Assembly (NCBI GenBank): GCA_012036325.1
Contig: JAAUPC010000222.1
Coordinates: forward strand, 1-6,112
DNA length: 6,112 bases
Direction of reading: 5' to 3'
From: Paracoccaceae bacterium
Lineage (GTDB): Bacteria; Pseudomonadota; Alphaproteobacteria; Rhodobacterales; Rhodobacteraceae
The notes under the pieces are model-generated. The model made no database searches. It was not told the origin of the DNA and worked only from the letters and a program-made list of their open reading frames with translations. The translations under genes were made by a program, and so were the position numbers. Shown one piece after another: positions 1 through 5,608 of the stretch (position 1 is its first letter; every line of letters starts with the position of its first letter).

Positions 1-92
1 AGGTCGTCGCCGGGTTGTGTCAGGCGCGACGACAGCGTCAGGTTGTGCGCGCCGCCGGCGTTGCCGGTGGTCTTCATGCCGAGCTTGCGCGC
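1..92 (-). pseudogene. pmbA: Internal fragment of PmbA/TldE-like metalloprotease gene, out of place
   Basis: On the minus strand, from about 92 down to 1, the frame reads Ala-Arg-Lys-Leu-Gly-Met-Lys-Thr-Thr-Gly-Asn-Ala-Gly-Gly, then HNLTLSSRL and TQPGDDL. This matches the conserved segment of PmbA (TldE), the partner of TldD in a zinc-protease-like complex that processes peptides such as microcin precursors. In known PmbA proteins the stretch follows a Tyr-Ser-Ala-Arg-Lys-Leu-Gly motif, lies in the C-terminal half, and precedes the Gly-Thr-Gly-Leu segment, which would lie off the window. Upstream of the Ala-Arg-Lys-Leu-Gly block the frame continues as SucC, not PmbA, so this is a fused piece rather than a gene. 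The wording resembles gammaproteobacterial PmbA from memory. No start or stop is present. It is unlikely to be functional; a chimeric read or assembly is the simplest explanation. Confidence 0.65.
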
Positions 93-339
93 CTGGTAGT
101 CCTCGAAGCCGGTAGCCGGGTGCAGCGCCAAACGTGAGGATCTTCTCGGGCGTCTTGTGCGCAACTTCCTCGATGTCCATGCGCCGCCGCGCCGAAGCGA
201 TGACGGCGATCTTGCCCTTCTCGCGGTTCAGCGTGAGCGAGAGGTATATCTCGCGATCGATCTCGGAGCCCGACTCCACGTACACGGTCTCGATGGGCAG
301 GCCTTCGGGACCTGTTTGTTTGGTGACCAGGCGCTGGCC
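78..339 (-). pseudogene. sucC: Internal fragment of succinyl-CoA ligase beta subunit gene, frameshifted
   Basis: Reading the minus strand from about 339, the product contains Gly-Gln-Arg-Leu-Val-Thr-Lys-Gln-Thr-Gly-Pro-Glu-Gly, then VYVESGSEIDREIYLSL, then MDIEEVAHKTPEKIL. These are hallmarks of SucC, the ATP-grasp beta subunit of the TCA-cycle succinyl-CoA ligase, roughly residues 95-180 of about 390. Two flaws are visible. An extra base around position 125 breaks the frame; without it the text continues GVHPATGFEDYQARKLG as SucC should. Also, the usual Glu-Gly-Gly before Met-Asp-Ile-Glu-Glu is replaced by Arg-Arg-Arg (about 181-190), suggesting local sequence errors. Homology to SucC fades above position 340, where the N-terminal ATP-grasp part should be, and gives way to PmbA below 78. 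Both gene ends are missing. The sequence does not resemble alphaproteobacterial SucC as I know it. Confidence 0.75.
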
Positions 340-426
340 GGGCTTTACGGGCTGGACCGGGGCGTCCTGGAAGGCACCGTCTTTCCCGGCCTCAGGATGG
401 AAGCCTCGCCCAGCCTGATCCTGTGA
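331..426 (+). CDS. Possible 3' end of a host gene of unknown function (truncated)
   Basis: In the plus-strand frame that stops at TGA 424-426, bases 331-423 read as a plausible C-terminus: ALAGLYGLDRG, then VLEGTVFPGLRMEASPSLIL. Third codon positions are mostly G or C, as in the neighbouring host genes. Upstream of about 331 the same frame runs across the antisense of the SucC fragment, so any real gene is cut there by the junction. I do not recognise a family. An alternative is that this is simply non-coding sequence left of the acetyltransferase gene. Confidence 0.3.
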   Translation, partial: ALAGLYGLDRGVLEGTVFPGLRMEASPSLIL

Positions 427-484
427 CCTTGCCAGCCAGGGCCCCGACGGCATAGCCTTGTCGTGGGTTTTGGGGGATTTGGCA

Positions 485-1210
485 GTGACCGATGCAAGAC
501 TGGGCGACCTTGTTCCCAACTGGACGCCGCCCCGCCACCCCGACAGATCGGTGACCCTGGGCCGCCATGTCCGGCTTGAACCCCTGGAGGCCGAGGCCCA
601 CGCCTTTGACCTTCACGCCGCCTTTCAGGGCCATGATGCCTTGTGGGACTACATGCCCTACGGCCCCTTCGCCTCAGCCTCGGCCTATCACCGCTGGGCG
701 CGAGAGCGTGAGTCGGGCGATGACCCCCGCTTTTTCGTGCTGCGCGACATAGCCAGCGGCAAATGCGGCGGCATCGCCAGTTTCCTGCGCATCACCCCCG
801 AGGCCGGGTCGATCGAGGTTGGGCATATTTGCATAGCGCCCGCAATGCAGCGCGGGGTGGCCGCGACCGAGGCGATGTTCCTGATGATGGCCTGGGCGTT
901 TCAGGCGGGCTACCGGCGCTATGAATGGAAGTGTAACGCGCTGAACCTGCCCTCACGCCGCGCGGCGCAGCGCCTTGGGTTCAGCTTTGAAGGGGTGTTC
1001 CGCCAGCACATGGTCATCAAGGGCCGCAACCGCGACTCAGCTTGGTTTTCGGTGATCGACAGCGAATGGCCCGCGTTGGCCGAGGCTTATGCCGTTTGGC
1101 TGTCCCCAACGAACTTTGACCGCGCCGGACGGCAGCGGGAACGGTTGTCAGACCTGACACGGCTGGTCCGGGCTTCAAGCGACCCAGCCCTGATCCCCGG
1201 ACGGGTCTGA
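485..1210 (+). CDS. GNAT family N-acetyltransferase (RimJ/RimL-like)
   Basis: This 241-residue protein looks like a complete acetyl-CoA-dependent N-acetyltransferase of the GNAT superfamily, cytosolic, with unknown acceptor. The RimJ/RimL-type layout is visible: an N-terminal strand with VTLGRHVRLEPL (about residues 22-33), a central strand ending EVGHICIAP, and the acetyl-CoA phosphate-binding segment Gln-Arg-Gly-Val-Ala-Ala-Thr-Glu-Ala. After it come the typical CNALNLPSRRAAQRLGF motif, where the Asn and the R-A-A-x-R-L-G-F helix are family hallmarks, and FEGVFRQH. I chose GTG 485 because GGGGGA at 472-477 sits seven bases upstream; a TTG at 458 would add nine residues but has no comparable site. 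It converges on the response regulator gene, with seven bases between the two stop codons. The family is secure; the substrate cannot be told from sequence. Confidence 0.88.
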   Translation: MTDARLGDLVPNWTPPRHPDRSVTLGRHVRLEPLEAEAHAFDLHAAFQGHDALWDYMPYGPFASASAYHRWARERESGDDPRFFVLRDIASGKCGGIASFLRITPEAGSIEVGHICIAPAMQRGVAATEAMFLMMAWAFQAGYRRYEWKCNALNLPSRRAAQRLGFSFEGVFRQHMVIKGRNRDSAWFSVIDSEWPALAEAYAVWLSPTNFDRAGRQRERLSDLTRLVRASSDPALIPGRV

Positions 1211-1217
1211 CGCCCGG

Positions 1218-1901
1218 TCAAGATACCCGCTGGGGACGGGCAAGACGGGCGGCGACCAATTGGGCAAGCGCCGCTCTACCAGGGACTGTGTCACCGGCCA
1301 AAGCCGCCTCTTCCAGCGCATGGTCCCCGGCGGATCGGCCAAGGCTGCGCAGAAAACCGGTAGCATAGCCGATATCCGCCCCCGCAATCAGGGTTGAGGC
1401 ATGGGCCAGATCGTCGCGAAAGGCCAGTGGGTCGGCGGGTGGGGCGCTGTGCGCGGCATTGTCCGTGCGCGACTGGGCGTCGCCATAGCCGACCAGATCA
1501 AGGATCAGCCGCTGAAACGCGCCAATGCTGCCAATCGGCTTGTCCAGGAAGGCAGCGGCACCGGCGACCATGGCAGGATCACGACCCTCCGGGTCGCCGC
1601 TGGTCGCCAGAACGGGCAGACCGGCGCGGACAAGATCCGAAATCAGCCCCTCTCCCCGGCCATCGGGCAGGCCGAGGTCGACGATCGCAACGTCAGGGCG
1701 GTGGCCCAGAAGATAAGCCCGCGCCGCCGCCAGGGTTTCCGAACGCCGCAGACGGGCACCGGATCGGATGCAGATCAGCCGCAGGGCATCGCAGGCAAAG
1801 CGGCTGTCTTCCACGACCAAAAGGGTCAGCCCGCGCAACGGCAACCGTTCGGCGTCCAGCGGCGGTTGCGGGGGATAGGGGACGTCAGGCGGAAACGGCA
1901 T
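1218..1901 (-). CDS. Response regulator, N-terminal receiver domain with a helical tail
   Basis: This 227-residue two-component response regulator has a CheY-like receiver domain at about residues 24-140. The key residues are in place: acidic pair Glu31-Asp32 in LLVVEDSR, phospho-acceptor Asp75 in VAIVDLGLPDGRG, the switch Thr100/Ser101 in LATSG, and Lys121 in FLDKP. After it come a polar linker and about 70 mostly helical residues with no recognisable DNA-binding, GGDEF, EAL or phosphatase domain, so the output is probably protein-protein interaction. The first residues are proline-rich. ATG 1901 is preferred because AGAGG lies five bases upstream; a TTG at 1916 would add five residues. It is transcribed away from the epimerase gene across a shared 139-base intergenic region. 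No histidine kinase gene is next to it, so the partner is unknown. Confidence 0.88.
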   Translation of the reverse strand: MPFPPDVPYPPQPPLDAERLPLRGLTLLVVEDSRFACDALRLICIRSGARLRRSETLAAARAYLLGHRPDVAIVDLGLPDGRGEGLISDLVRAGLPVLATSGDPEGRDPAMVAGAAAFLDKPIGSIGAFQRLILDLVGYGDAQSRTDNAAHSAPPADPLAFRDDLAHASTLIAGADIGYATGFLRSLGRSAGDHALEEAALAGDTVPGRAALAQLVAARLARPQRVS

Positions 1902-1941
1902 GGCAACCTCTTGCAACTCCGTTACCGTTGCACTTTGCCGG

Positions 1942-1957
1942 TAAAGGCCCGGTTAAC
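1942..1957. promoter_or_regulatory. Candidate CtrA-binding box in the divergent intergenic region
   Basis: The plus strand reads TAAA-N7-TTAAC, one mismatch from the CtrA consensus TTAA-N7-TTAAC known in alphaproteobacteria. It lies about 40-55 bases upstream of the response regulator ATG and about 85-100 upstream of the epimerase ATG. CtrA controls motility, gene transfer agents and signalling genes in Rhodobacteraceae, so control of the response regulator would make sense. This is a motif match only. Confidence 0.3.
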
Positions 1958-1978
1958 ACGGCTGCGACCGGCTGACCC

Positions 1979-2007
1979 TTGCAAGGCCGCCCCTCCATGC
2001 CCATAAC
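1979..2007 (+). promoter_or_regulatory. Candidate sigma-70-type promoter for the epimerase-DUF1467 unit
   Basis: TTGCAA (1979-1984) and CATAAC (2002-2007) are separated by 17 bases, each matching the -35/-10 consensus at four of six positions. The predicted start is near 2014, giving a leader of about 27 bases that contains AGGGAG (2027-2032), the ribosome binding site for the epimerase ATG at 2041. Confidence 0.35.
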
Positions 2008-2040
2008 CGCACCCATCACACGCCGCAGGGAGACCGCAGC

Positions 2041-2427
2041 ATGATCGGCCGCTTGAACCATGTCGCCATAGCCGTGCCGGACCTTGAGGCCGCAGCGGCG
2101 CAATACCGGGGCGCCTTGGGGGCCAAGGTCGGTGCGCCGCAGCCCGAACCGGACCATGGCGTCACGGTGATCTTCATCGAATTGCCCAATACCAAGATCG
2201 AACTTCTGCATCCCCTTGGCGAAAACTCCCCCATATTGGGATTTCTGGAAAAGAACCCCTCCGGCGGGATCCACCACATCTGCTATGAGGTGGACGACAT
2301 CCTTGCCGCCCGTGACCATCTGAAAGCCACCGGTGCGCGGGTCCTGGGCTCGGGTGAGCCGAAGATCGGCGCGCATGGCAAGCCAGTCCTCTTCCTGCAC
2401 CCCAAGGATTTCAACGGCTGCTGGTAG
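2041..2427 (+). CDS. mce: Methylmalonyl-CoA epimerase, C-terminus frameshifted
   Basis: This enzyme interconverts (2R)- and (2S)-methylmalonyl-CoA, linking propionyl-CoA carboxylase to methylmalonyl-CoA mutase in propionate and ethylmalonyl-CoA metabolism. It is a small cytosolic metalloenzyme of the vicinal oxygen chelate fold. Visible hallmarks are LNHVAIAVPDL with metal ligand His7, the KIELLHPLGENSPI strand, GGIHHICYEVDD with ligand His79, and KIGAHGKPVLFLHPKDFNG. The start is ATG 2041 with AGGGAG upstream. The frame stops early at TAG 2425-2427 after Cys-Trp, giving 128 residues. Restoring one C near 2420 gives Gly-Cys-Leu-Val-Glu-Leu-Glu-Gln-Ala and a stop at 2442-2444, for 134 residues, the usual length. 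The lost tail holds the last metal ligand, equivalent to Glu172 in the human enzyme. A sequencing error is likelier than a real mutation. The restored stop overlaps the DUF1467 start as ATGA. Confidence 0.93.
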   Translation: MIGRLNHVAIAVPDLEAAAAQYRGALGAKVGAPQPEPDHGVTVIFIELPNTKIELLHPLGENSPILGFLEKNPSGGIHHICYEVDDILAARDHLKATGARVLGSGEPKIGAHGKPVLFLHPKDFNGCW

Positions 2428-2440
2428 AGTTGGAGCAGGC

Positions 2441-2710
2441 ATGACCGTCACTGCCGCCTTCGTGATGTATGCGGTGACCTGGTTCATGACCTTCTTCGTC
2501 GTGCTGCAGGTCCGCCCCGTTTCGCAACGCGACACCGGATCGGTCGAGCCTGGCACGCCCCCCGGCGCCCCGGCCGAAGAGGTGGTGGGCCGCAAAGCAA
2601 AACTGACCACGCTGATCGCAACGCCGATCTGGGCGGTGATCTGCGGGGTGATCCTGTCCGGCTGGATCACGCTGGAGGATCTCGATTGGTTCGGCAGGAT
2701 GGGGCCCTGA
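2441..2710 (+). CDS. DUF1467 family small membrane protein
   Basis: This 89-residue protein has two predicted membrane helices, about residues 3-24 (a Phe/Trp/Val-rich stretch) and 55-78 (LIATPIWAVICGVIL). They are joined by a hydrophilic loop with PGTPPGAPAE and a basic Gly-Arg-Lys-Ala-Lys just before the second helix. This pattern fits DUF1467, a family of unknown function that I recall next to methylmalonyl-CoA epimerase in Rhodobacteraceae. ATG 2441 is chosen over an earlier in-frame ATG at 2333, which lies inside the epimerase gene in another frame; GGAG at 2432-2435 is five bases upstream, and the start overlaps the restored epimerase stop as ATGA, a sign of translational coupling. It converges on the EI24-like gene, with ten bases between the stops. 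No function is assigned. Confidence 0.85.
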   Translation: MTVTAAFVMYAVTWFMTFFVVLQVRPVSQRDTGSVEPGTPPGAPAEEVVGRKAKLTTLIATPIWAVICGVILSGWITLEDLDWFGRMGP

Positions 2711-2720
2711 GGGGCGAACT

Positions 2721-3416
2721 TTAGCGACTGTCCGCCACAAGCCGGTGGAAAAGATGGGTGAAGGTCGCAACTCCCAGCACCGGGATCACCAGATTGACGA
2801 TGGGCAGCGAAAGCGGGACGGCCATTAGCGTCCCCGCAAGCCACAGCCGCCCGCGATTGCGGCGGCGCATCTCCTTCACTTTAGCCGGGGGCAGACGGCG
2901 CAAGGCCACCAGGGTGAAGTATTCCCGGCCAAGGAGGAACCCGTTCATCGCCCAGAAAACCAGTGGGATGGCTGGGCCTGCGAAAGGGTAGGCAAAAAGC
3001 GCCAGCGCATTTACCGCAACGATGACCCCAAGGAAGTTGGCGGACTGCCGCAGCGCCTCGACCACGGACAGCGCTTGCGCTGGGGGAAGGTGCGGATAGT
3101 GCTGCGCCTCGACCGCTTGCGCCACGTCTTCGAGGAAAAGGCCGGTGAAGGCCGACGCGACCGGCACCATCAGAAACACCGACAGCCCCAGCATGACCAA
3201 AAGCGACGCCCAGCCGAGTAGCGTCTCGACCCCGCTGACCGGTCCAATCATGGGCAGGTCGATGCTGTCGGGCGTCAACCACCACATCAGCTGCAGAAAG
3301 CCCGCATAGACGGCCATCAAGAGGGCCAGCGCCAAAAGGACACCCAGGCCCAGCACGCGGCGAAAGCGGCGGTCGCCCAGTTGCGCAAGGGCGCGCAGGA
3401 AGGCCTGAAGGATCAC
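2721..3416 (-). CDS. EI24 domain protein, CysZ-like inner-membrane protein
   Basis: This 231-residue polytopic membrane protein has hydrophobic segments at about residues 21-47, 65-95, 127-162 (a long stretch likely forming two passes) and 191-222. The motif GFLLGREYFTLVALRRL (about 159-175), followed by a basic cytoplasmic region with KVKEMRRRNRGR, is characteristic of the EI24/CysZ family. E. coli CysZ mediates sulfate uptake, but many alphaproteobacterial members have no proven role, so sulfate transport here is only an inference; no sulfur-assimilation genes are visible nearby. The start is GTG 3416, which overlaps the TGA of the nitroreductase gene by four bases (GTGA). GAGG lies only one base upstream, too close for an ordinary site, so translation probably depends on coupling to the upstream gene. 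Confidence 0.82.
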   Translation of the reverse strand: MILQAFLRALAQLGDRRFRRVLGLGVLLALALLMAVYAGFLQLMWWLTPDSIDLPMIGPVSGVETLLGWASLLVMLGLSVFLMVPVASAFTGLFLEDVAQAVEAQHYPHLPPAQALSVVEALRQSANFLGVIVAVNALALFAYPFAGPAIPLVFWAMNGFLLGREYFTLVALRRLPPAKVKEMRRRNRGRLWLAGTLMAVPLSLPIVNLVIPVLGVATFTHLFHRLVADSR

Positions 3417-3990
3417 GCCTCGACCCAGGTGGTCAGGCGCAGAAGATCAGGGCGCGGCCGGTCAGGCGCGTCAGGCGGCGGCGTGCCGATATGGACGATG
3501 CCGGCAACCGTCTCACCGTCAGCGCAGCCAAAGGCGCGTGCGGTGAAGGCACTGTCATGCGCTGGCCAGCCCGTCAGCCAGGATGCACCCCAGCCCGCCG
3601 CCTCGGCCGCATTAACGATGCCGAAGCAGAGTGCCCCTGCCGACAGAAGCTGTTCCACCTCGGGCACTTTCGGCTTGGGCTTGGGGGAGGAGATGACCAC
3701 GACCGCCAGCTTGCCGGCATCATACTGGCCCCGCCCCTTGCCGATCTTTTCCGCGTCGCCGCCCAGTTCAACTGCCCGCGCCTCTGCCAGATCGGCCAAG
3801 CGCGAGAATGCCGCCCCCTGCAGCACGATCAAGCGCCAAGGTTCCAGCTTGCCATGGTCGGGCACCCGCAGTGCGGCGGTCAGGATTTCCTCAAGCTGGT
3901 CGCGGCTTGGCACGGGATGGGTGAAAAGCTTTGCCGGGCGAGAGCGGCGGTTCTGCAGAACTCCAGCGCGGCTTGGTTGCGGGCGGGCAT
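3413..3990 (-). CDS. Nitroreductase family flavoprotein (YdjA-like), frameshifted near the N-terminus
   Basis: This is a probable FMN-dependent NAD(P)H oxidoreductase of the nitroreductase superfamily, closest in layout to E. coli YdjA; the substrate is unknown. Hallmarks are LQNRRSRPAKLF (FMN phosphate contacts), RVPDHGKLEPWRLIVL, the SAGALCFGIVNAAEAAGWG helix, and SWLTGWPAHD before a C-terminal Gly-Thr-Pro strand. Family members normally start about a dozen residues before the Arg-Arg-Ser-Arg motif. ATG 3990, with AAGGA six bases upstream, gives exactly that: MPARNQAALEF. After that the frame breaks, because one C is missing between 3957 and 3958; with it restored the protein is 192 residues. 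The uninterrupted downstream frame can be extended only to a TTG at 4042, giving unrelated N-terminal residues. The gene follows the HDAC-like gene by 106 bases and is coupled to the EI24 gene. Confidence 0.85.
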
Positions 3991-4096
3991 TCGGTGTCCT
4001 TGGTTCAGAGACATACGCAAAGTCTAAAAGGTTCCGTTGCAACCTGCCAGAGCGTCACAGCCGGGCTGCAAGCGCCAGGACCGGCGGCGGCCCCGG

Positions 4097-5200
4097 CTAA
4101 AGGCCAAAGCCGCGCGCGGCCTCGTCTATCCAGCCCTTGGCAAAGGTGTCAAAGCGCGCATCCGGCTGGCGCTTGGCCAGCGTCTCGCCCAAAGGATCGG
4201 GGGCGGTGACCGGGGCACCGGACAAAGCCTCAAGCACCGCATGGCCGCAGAAGGGAACGTAGACTTCGGAATATCCCCCTTCATGCACCAAGGTCAGGCG
4301 GCCATCGCACAACCGGTCTGCGGCGGCCATCACACGCTCGGTCATCGCACGAAAGGTGGCGGCTGTTGCCAGCATTCGGCCCAAGGGATCAACCGCCGCC
4401 GCATCAAAGCCGCAGGCAACGATGATCGCTTCAGGCTGGAAACGGTCAAGCGCGGGCAAGACCGCCCGATCCATGGCGTAGAGATAGGTCGCGTGGCCGC
4501 AACCGGGCGGCAAGGGCAGGTTCAGGTTGAAGCCCAGACCCGCACCCCCACCCACCGCCTCGACCCCGCCGGTATCCAAGGGATAGTTACGCTCCTGGTG
4601 CAGGCTGATCGTCAGAACGTCAGGATCTTCCCAGAAGACCGCCTCGGTCCCGTTGCCGTGGTGCACATCCCAGTCGATCACCGCCACACGGCGGACCAGA
4701 CCTTCGGCCTGCGCCGCCCGAATGGCGATGCCGATGTTGTTCAAAAGGCAAAAGCCGTTCGGAAAGTCCGGCAGGCAGTGGTGGCCCGGCGGGCGCGAAA
4801 GGGCATAGGCATTGCGCGCTTCACCCTTCAGAACAGCGCGCAGTGCTGCGGTCGCAAGCCCGGCCGAAAGGGCCGCAATCTCATACCCGCCCCGACCAAA
4901 GGGGGTGCGCAGGCCAAGTTCACCGCCGCCTGCGTCAGACATCGCTTTGAACGCCGACAAATAGCTTTCGGGGTGCACGCGCGACAGGTCGGCATGGCTC
5001 GCCGCCTCGGCACCCTGCATTGACAGGTGACGGGTCAGCCCCGTCACCTCGATCAGGTTGCGCAGACGGCGTTTGGTTTCGGGGTTCTCCGGCAGGCCTG
5101 CGGGCATCGGCTGCACAAGGCCGCCAGCGGGCAAGGTGAAGGCATAATTGCCACCGCCATGCCAGAAGCAGCGTTCATCGGAATAAAAGGCGGTGGTCAT
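4097..5200 (-). CDS. Histone deacetylase / acetylpolyamine amidohydrolase family protein
   Basis: This 367-residue zinc amidohydrolase belongs to the arginase-deacetylase fold. In bacteria, members remove acetyl groups from acetylpolyamines, small acetylated metabolites or lysines. All catalytic elements can be read: His140-His141 in RPPGHH, Asp178 and His180 in DWDVHHGNGT, Asp266 in ACGFDA, and Tyr310 in EGGYSE. The first, second and last of these sets are the general-base, metal-binding and transition-state residues, so the enzyme should be active. Length and motif spacing fit bacterial class II-like HDACs, but the true substrate cannot be told. ATG 5200 is supported by GGGAG seven bases upstream. 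It is the first gene of the minus-strand cluster and diverges from the DUF167 gene. After the stop a 7-base inverted repeat with a 26-base loop has no T-run, so read-through into the nitroreductase gene is plausible. Confidence 0.92.
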   Translation of the reverse strand: MTTAFYSDERCFWHGGGNYAFTLPAGGLVQPMPAGLPENPETKRRLRNLIEVTGLTRHLSMQGAEAASHADLSRVHPESYLSAFKAMSDAGGGELGLRTPFGRGGYEIAALSAGLATAALRAVLKGEARNAYALSRPPGHHCLPDFPNGFCLLNNIGIAIRAAQAEGLVRRVAVIDWDVHHGNGTEAVFWEDPDVLTISLHQERNYPLDTGGVEAVGGGAGLGFNLNLPLPPGCGHATYLYAMDRAVLPALDRFQPEAIIVACGFDAAAVDPLGRMLATAATFRAMTERVMAAADRLCDGRLTLVHEGGYSEVYVPFCGHAVLEALSGAPVTAPDPLGETLAKRQPDARFDTFAKGWIDEAARGFGL

Positions 5201-5221
5201 GGCGGGTCTCCCTTGTGCTGA

Positions 5222-5250
5222 AGGCTAAGGGCGCCAGCAGGGAAAGGCCA
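5222..5250 (-). promoter_or_regulatory. Candidate promoter for the HDAC-nitroreductase-EI24 cluster
   Basis: On the minus strand TGGCCT (5250-5245) and TAGCCT (5227-5222) are 17 bases apart. The predicted start is near 5215, giving a leader of about 15 bases that contains CAAGGGAG, the ribosome binding site. The -10 shape TAnCCT is the same as at the two promoters near 5866 and 5966. Confidence 0.35.
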
Positions 5251-5332
5251 GAGGGGGCTGGGAGCGGTGGCCGCAGCCTCAGGGTCCTTCGGGGCGCAAT
5301 TTGGGGCTTGCCTGCAGCCCGACCGCACCGGC

Positions 5333-5608
5333 ATGTCACGGCCCATGGCAGACCTGTCCCACCTTGCCGTTCCCGGCGCCGTCATCGCGGTGCGCGTGAC
5401 CCCGAACGCGCGCCGCGCTGGCGTTACCTTGGTGGACGGTCAGATCCGTATTGCTGTCACGACCATCGCCGAAGACGGTCGCGCGACCGAGGCCGCGCGT
5501 GATGCGCTTGCCGTCGTCATGGGCGTGGCCAAGACCCGCCTCGTCCTGCTGCGCGGGGCAAAGTCCCGCGACAAGGTGTTTTGCCTTAACCCCGCAGGGC
5601 GCGGCTAG
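5333..5608 (+). CDS. DUF167 (YggU-like) family protein
   Basis: This 91-residue protein belongs to DUF167, a small alpha/beta family (E. coli YggU) with known structure but no settled function. Typical features are AVRVTPNARR near residues 19-28, the AEDGRATEAARDAL turn-helix (PxxGxANxE in most relatives; here Pro is Ala and Asn is Thr), and LLRGAKSRDKVF near the end. The start is uncertain. ATG 5333 gives the sequence Met-Ser-Arg-Pro-Met-Ala-Asp-Leu that fits relatives best but has no clear ribosome binding site; ATG 5345 would give 87 residues; GTG 5267 has purine-rich sequence upstream but adds 22 residues not expected for the family. Its TAG stop shares the palindrome CTAG with the stop of the opposite-strand gene. 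Confidence 0.85.
   Translation: MSRPMADLSHLAVPGAVIAVRVTPNARRAGVTLVDGQIRIAVTTIAEDGRATEAARDALAVVMGVAKTRLVLLRGAKSRDKVFCLNPAGRG

Noticed and set aside
1..430. Integron cassette or mobile element as the source of the fused fragments
   Set aside because: There are no attC-like sites, transposase remnants, terminal repeats or target duplications; internal gene fragments fused at microhomology fit a chimera better.
1922..1944. TTACCG-N11-CGGTAA inverted repeat as an operator
   Set aside because: Six-base arms with an 11-base gap can occur by chance, and it overlaps the CtrA-like box; nothing else supports it.
1401..2006. Long plus-strand reading frames opposite the response regulator
   Set aside because: They are antisense shadows in GC-rich coding DNA; the minus strand shows an intact receiver domain.
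2333..2440. Longer DUF1467 protein starting at 2333
   Set aside because: The extra 36 residues come from the epimerase gene in another frame; ATG 2441 has a ribosome binding site and the family N-terminus.
2409..2444. Programmed frameshifting at the end of mce
   Set aside because: There is no slippery heptamer or downstream structure, and a simple missing base restores the family ending.
1885..2844. A 319-codon minus-strand frame across mce and DUF1467
   Set aside because: It is antisense to two recognisable genes and crosses two gene boundaries and the divergent promoter region.
3988..4058. Internal promoter for the nitroreductase gene (TGGCAG-N17-TAGACT on the minus strand)
   Set aside because: The -10 is fair but the -35 is poor, and co-transcription with the deacetylase gene is equally possible.
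4059..4098. Inverted repeat AGCCGGG/CCCGGCT after the deacetylase stop as a terminator
   Set aside because: The stem is only seven bases with a 26-base loop, it overlaps the stop codon, and no T-run follows on the transcribed strand.
4037..5023. A 328-codon plus-strand frame opposite the deacetylase gene
   Set aside because: It has no recognisable domain and lies antisense to a gene with every catalytic motif in place.
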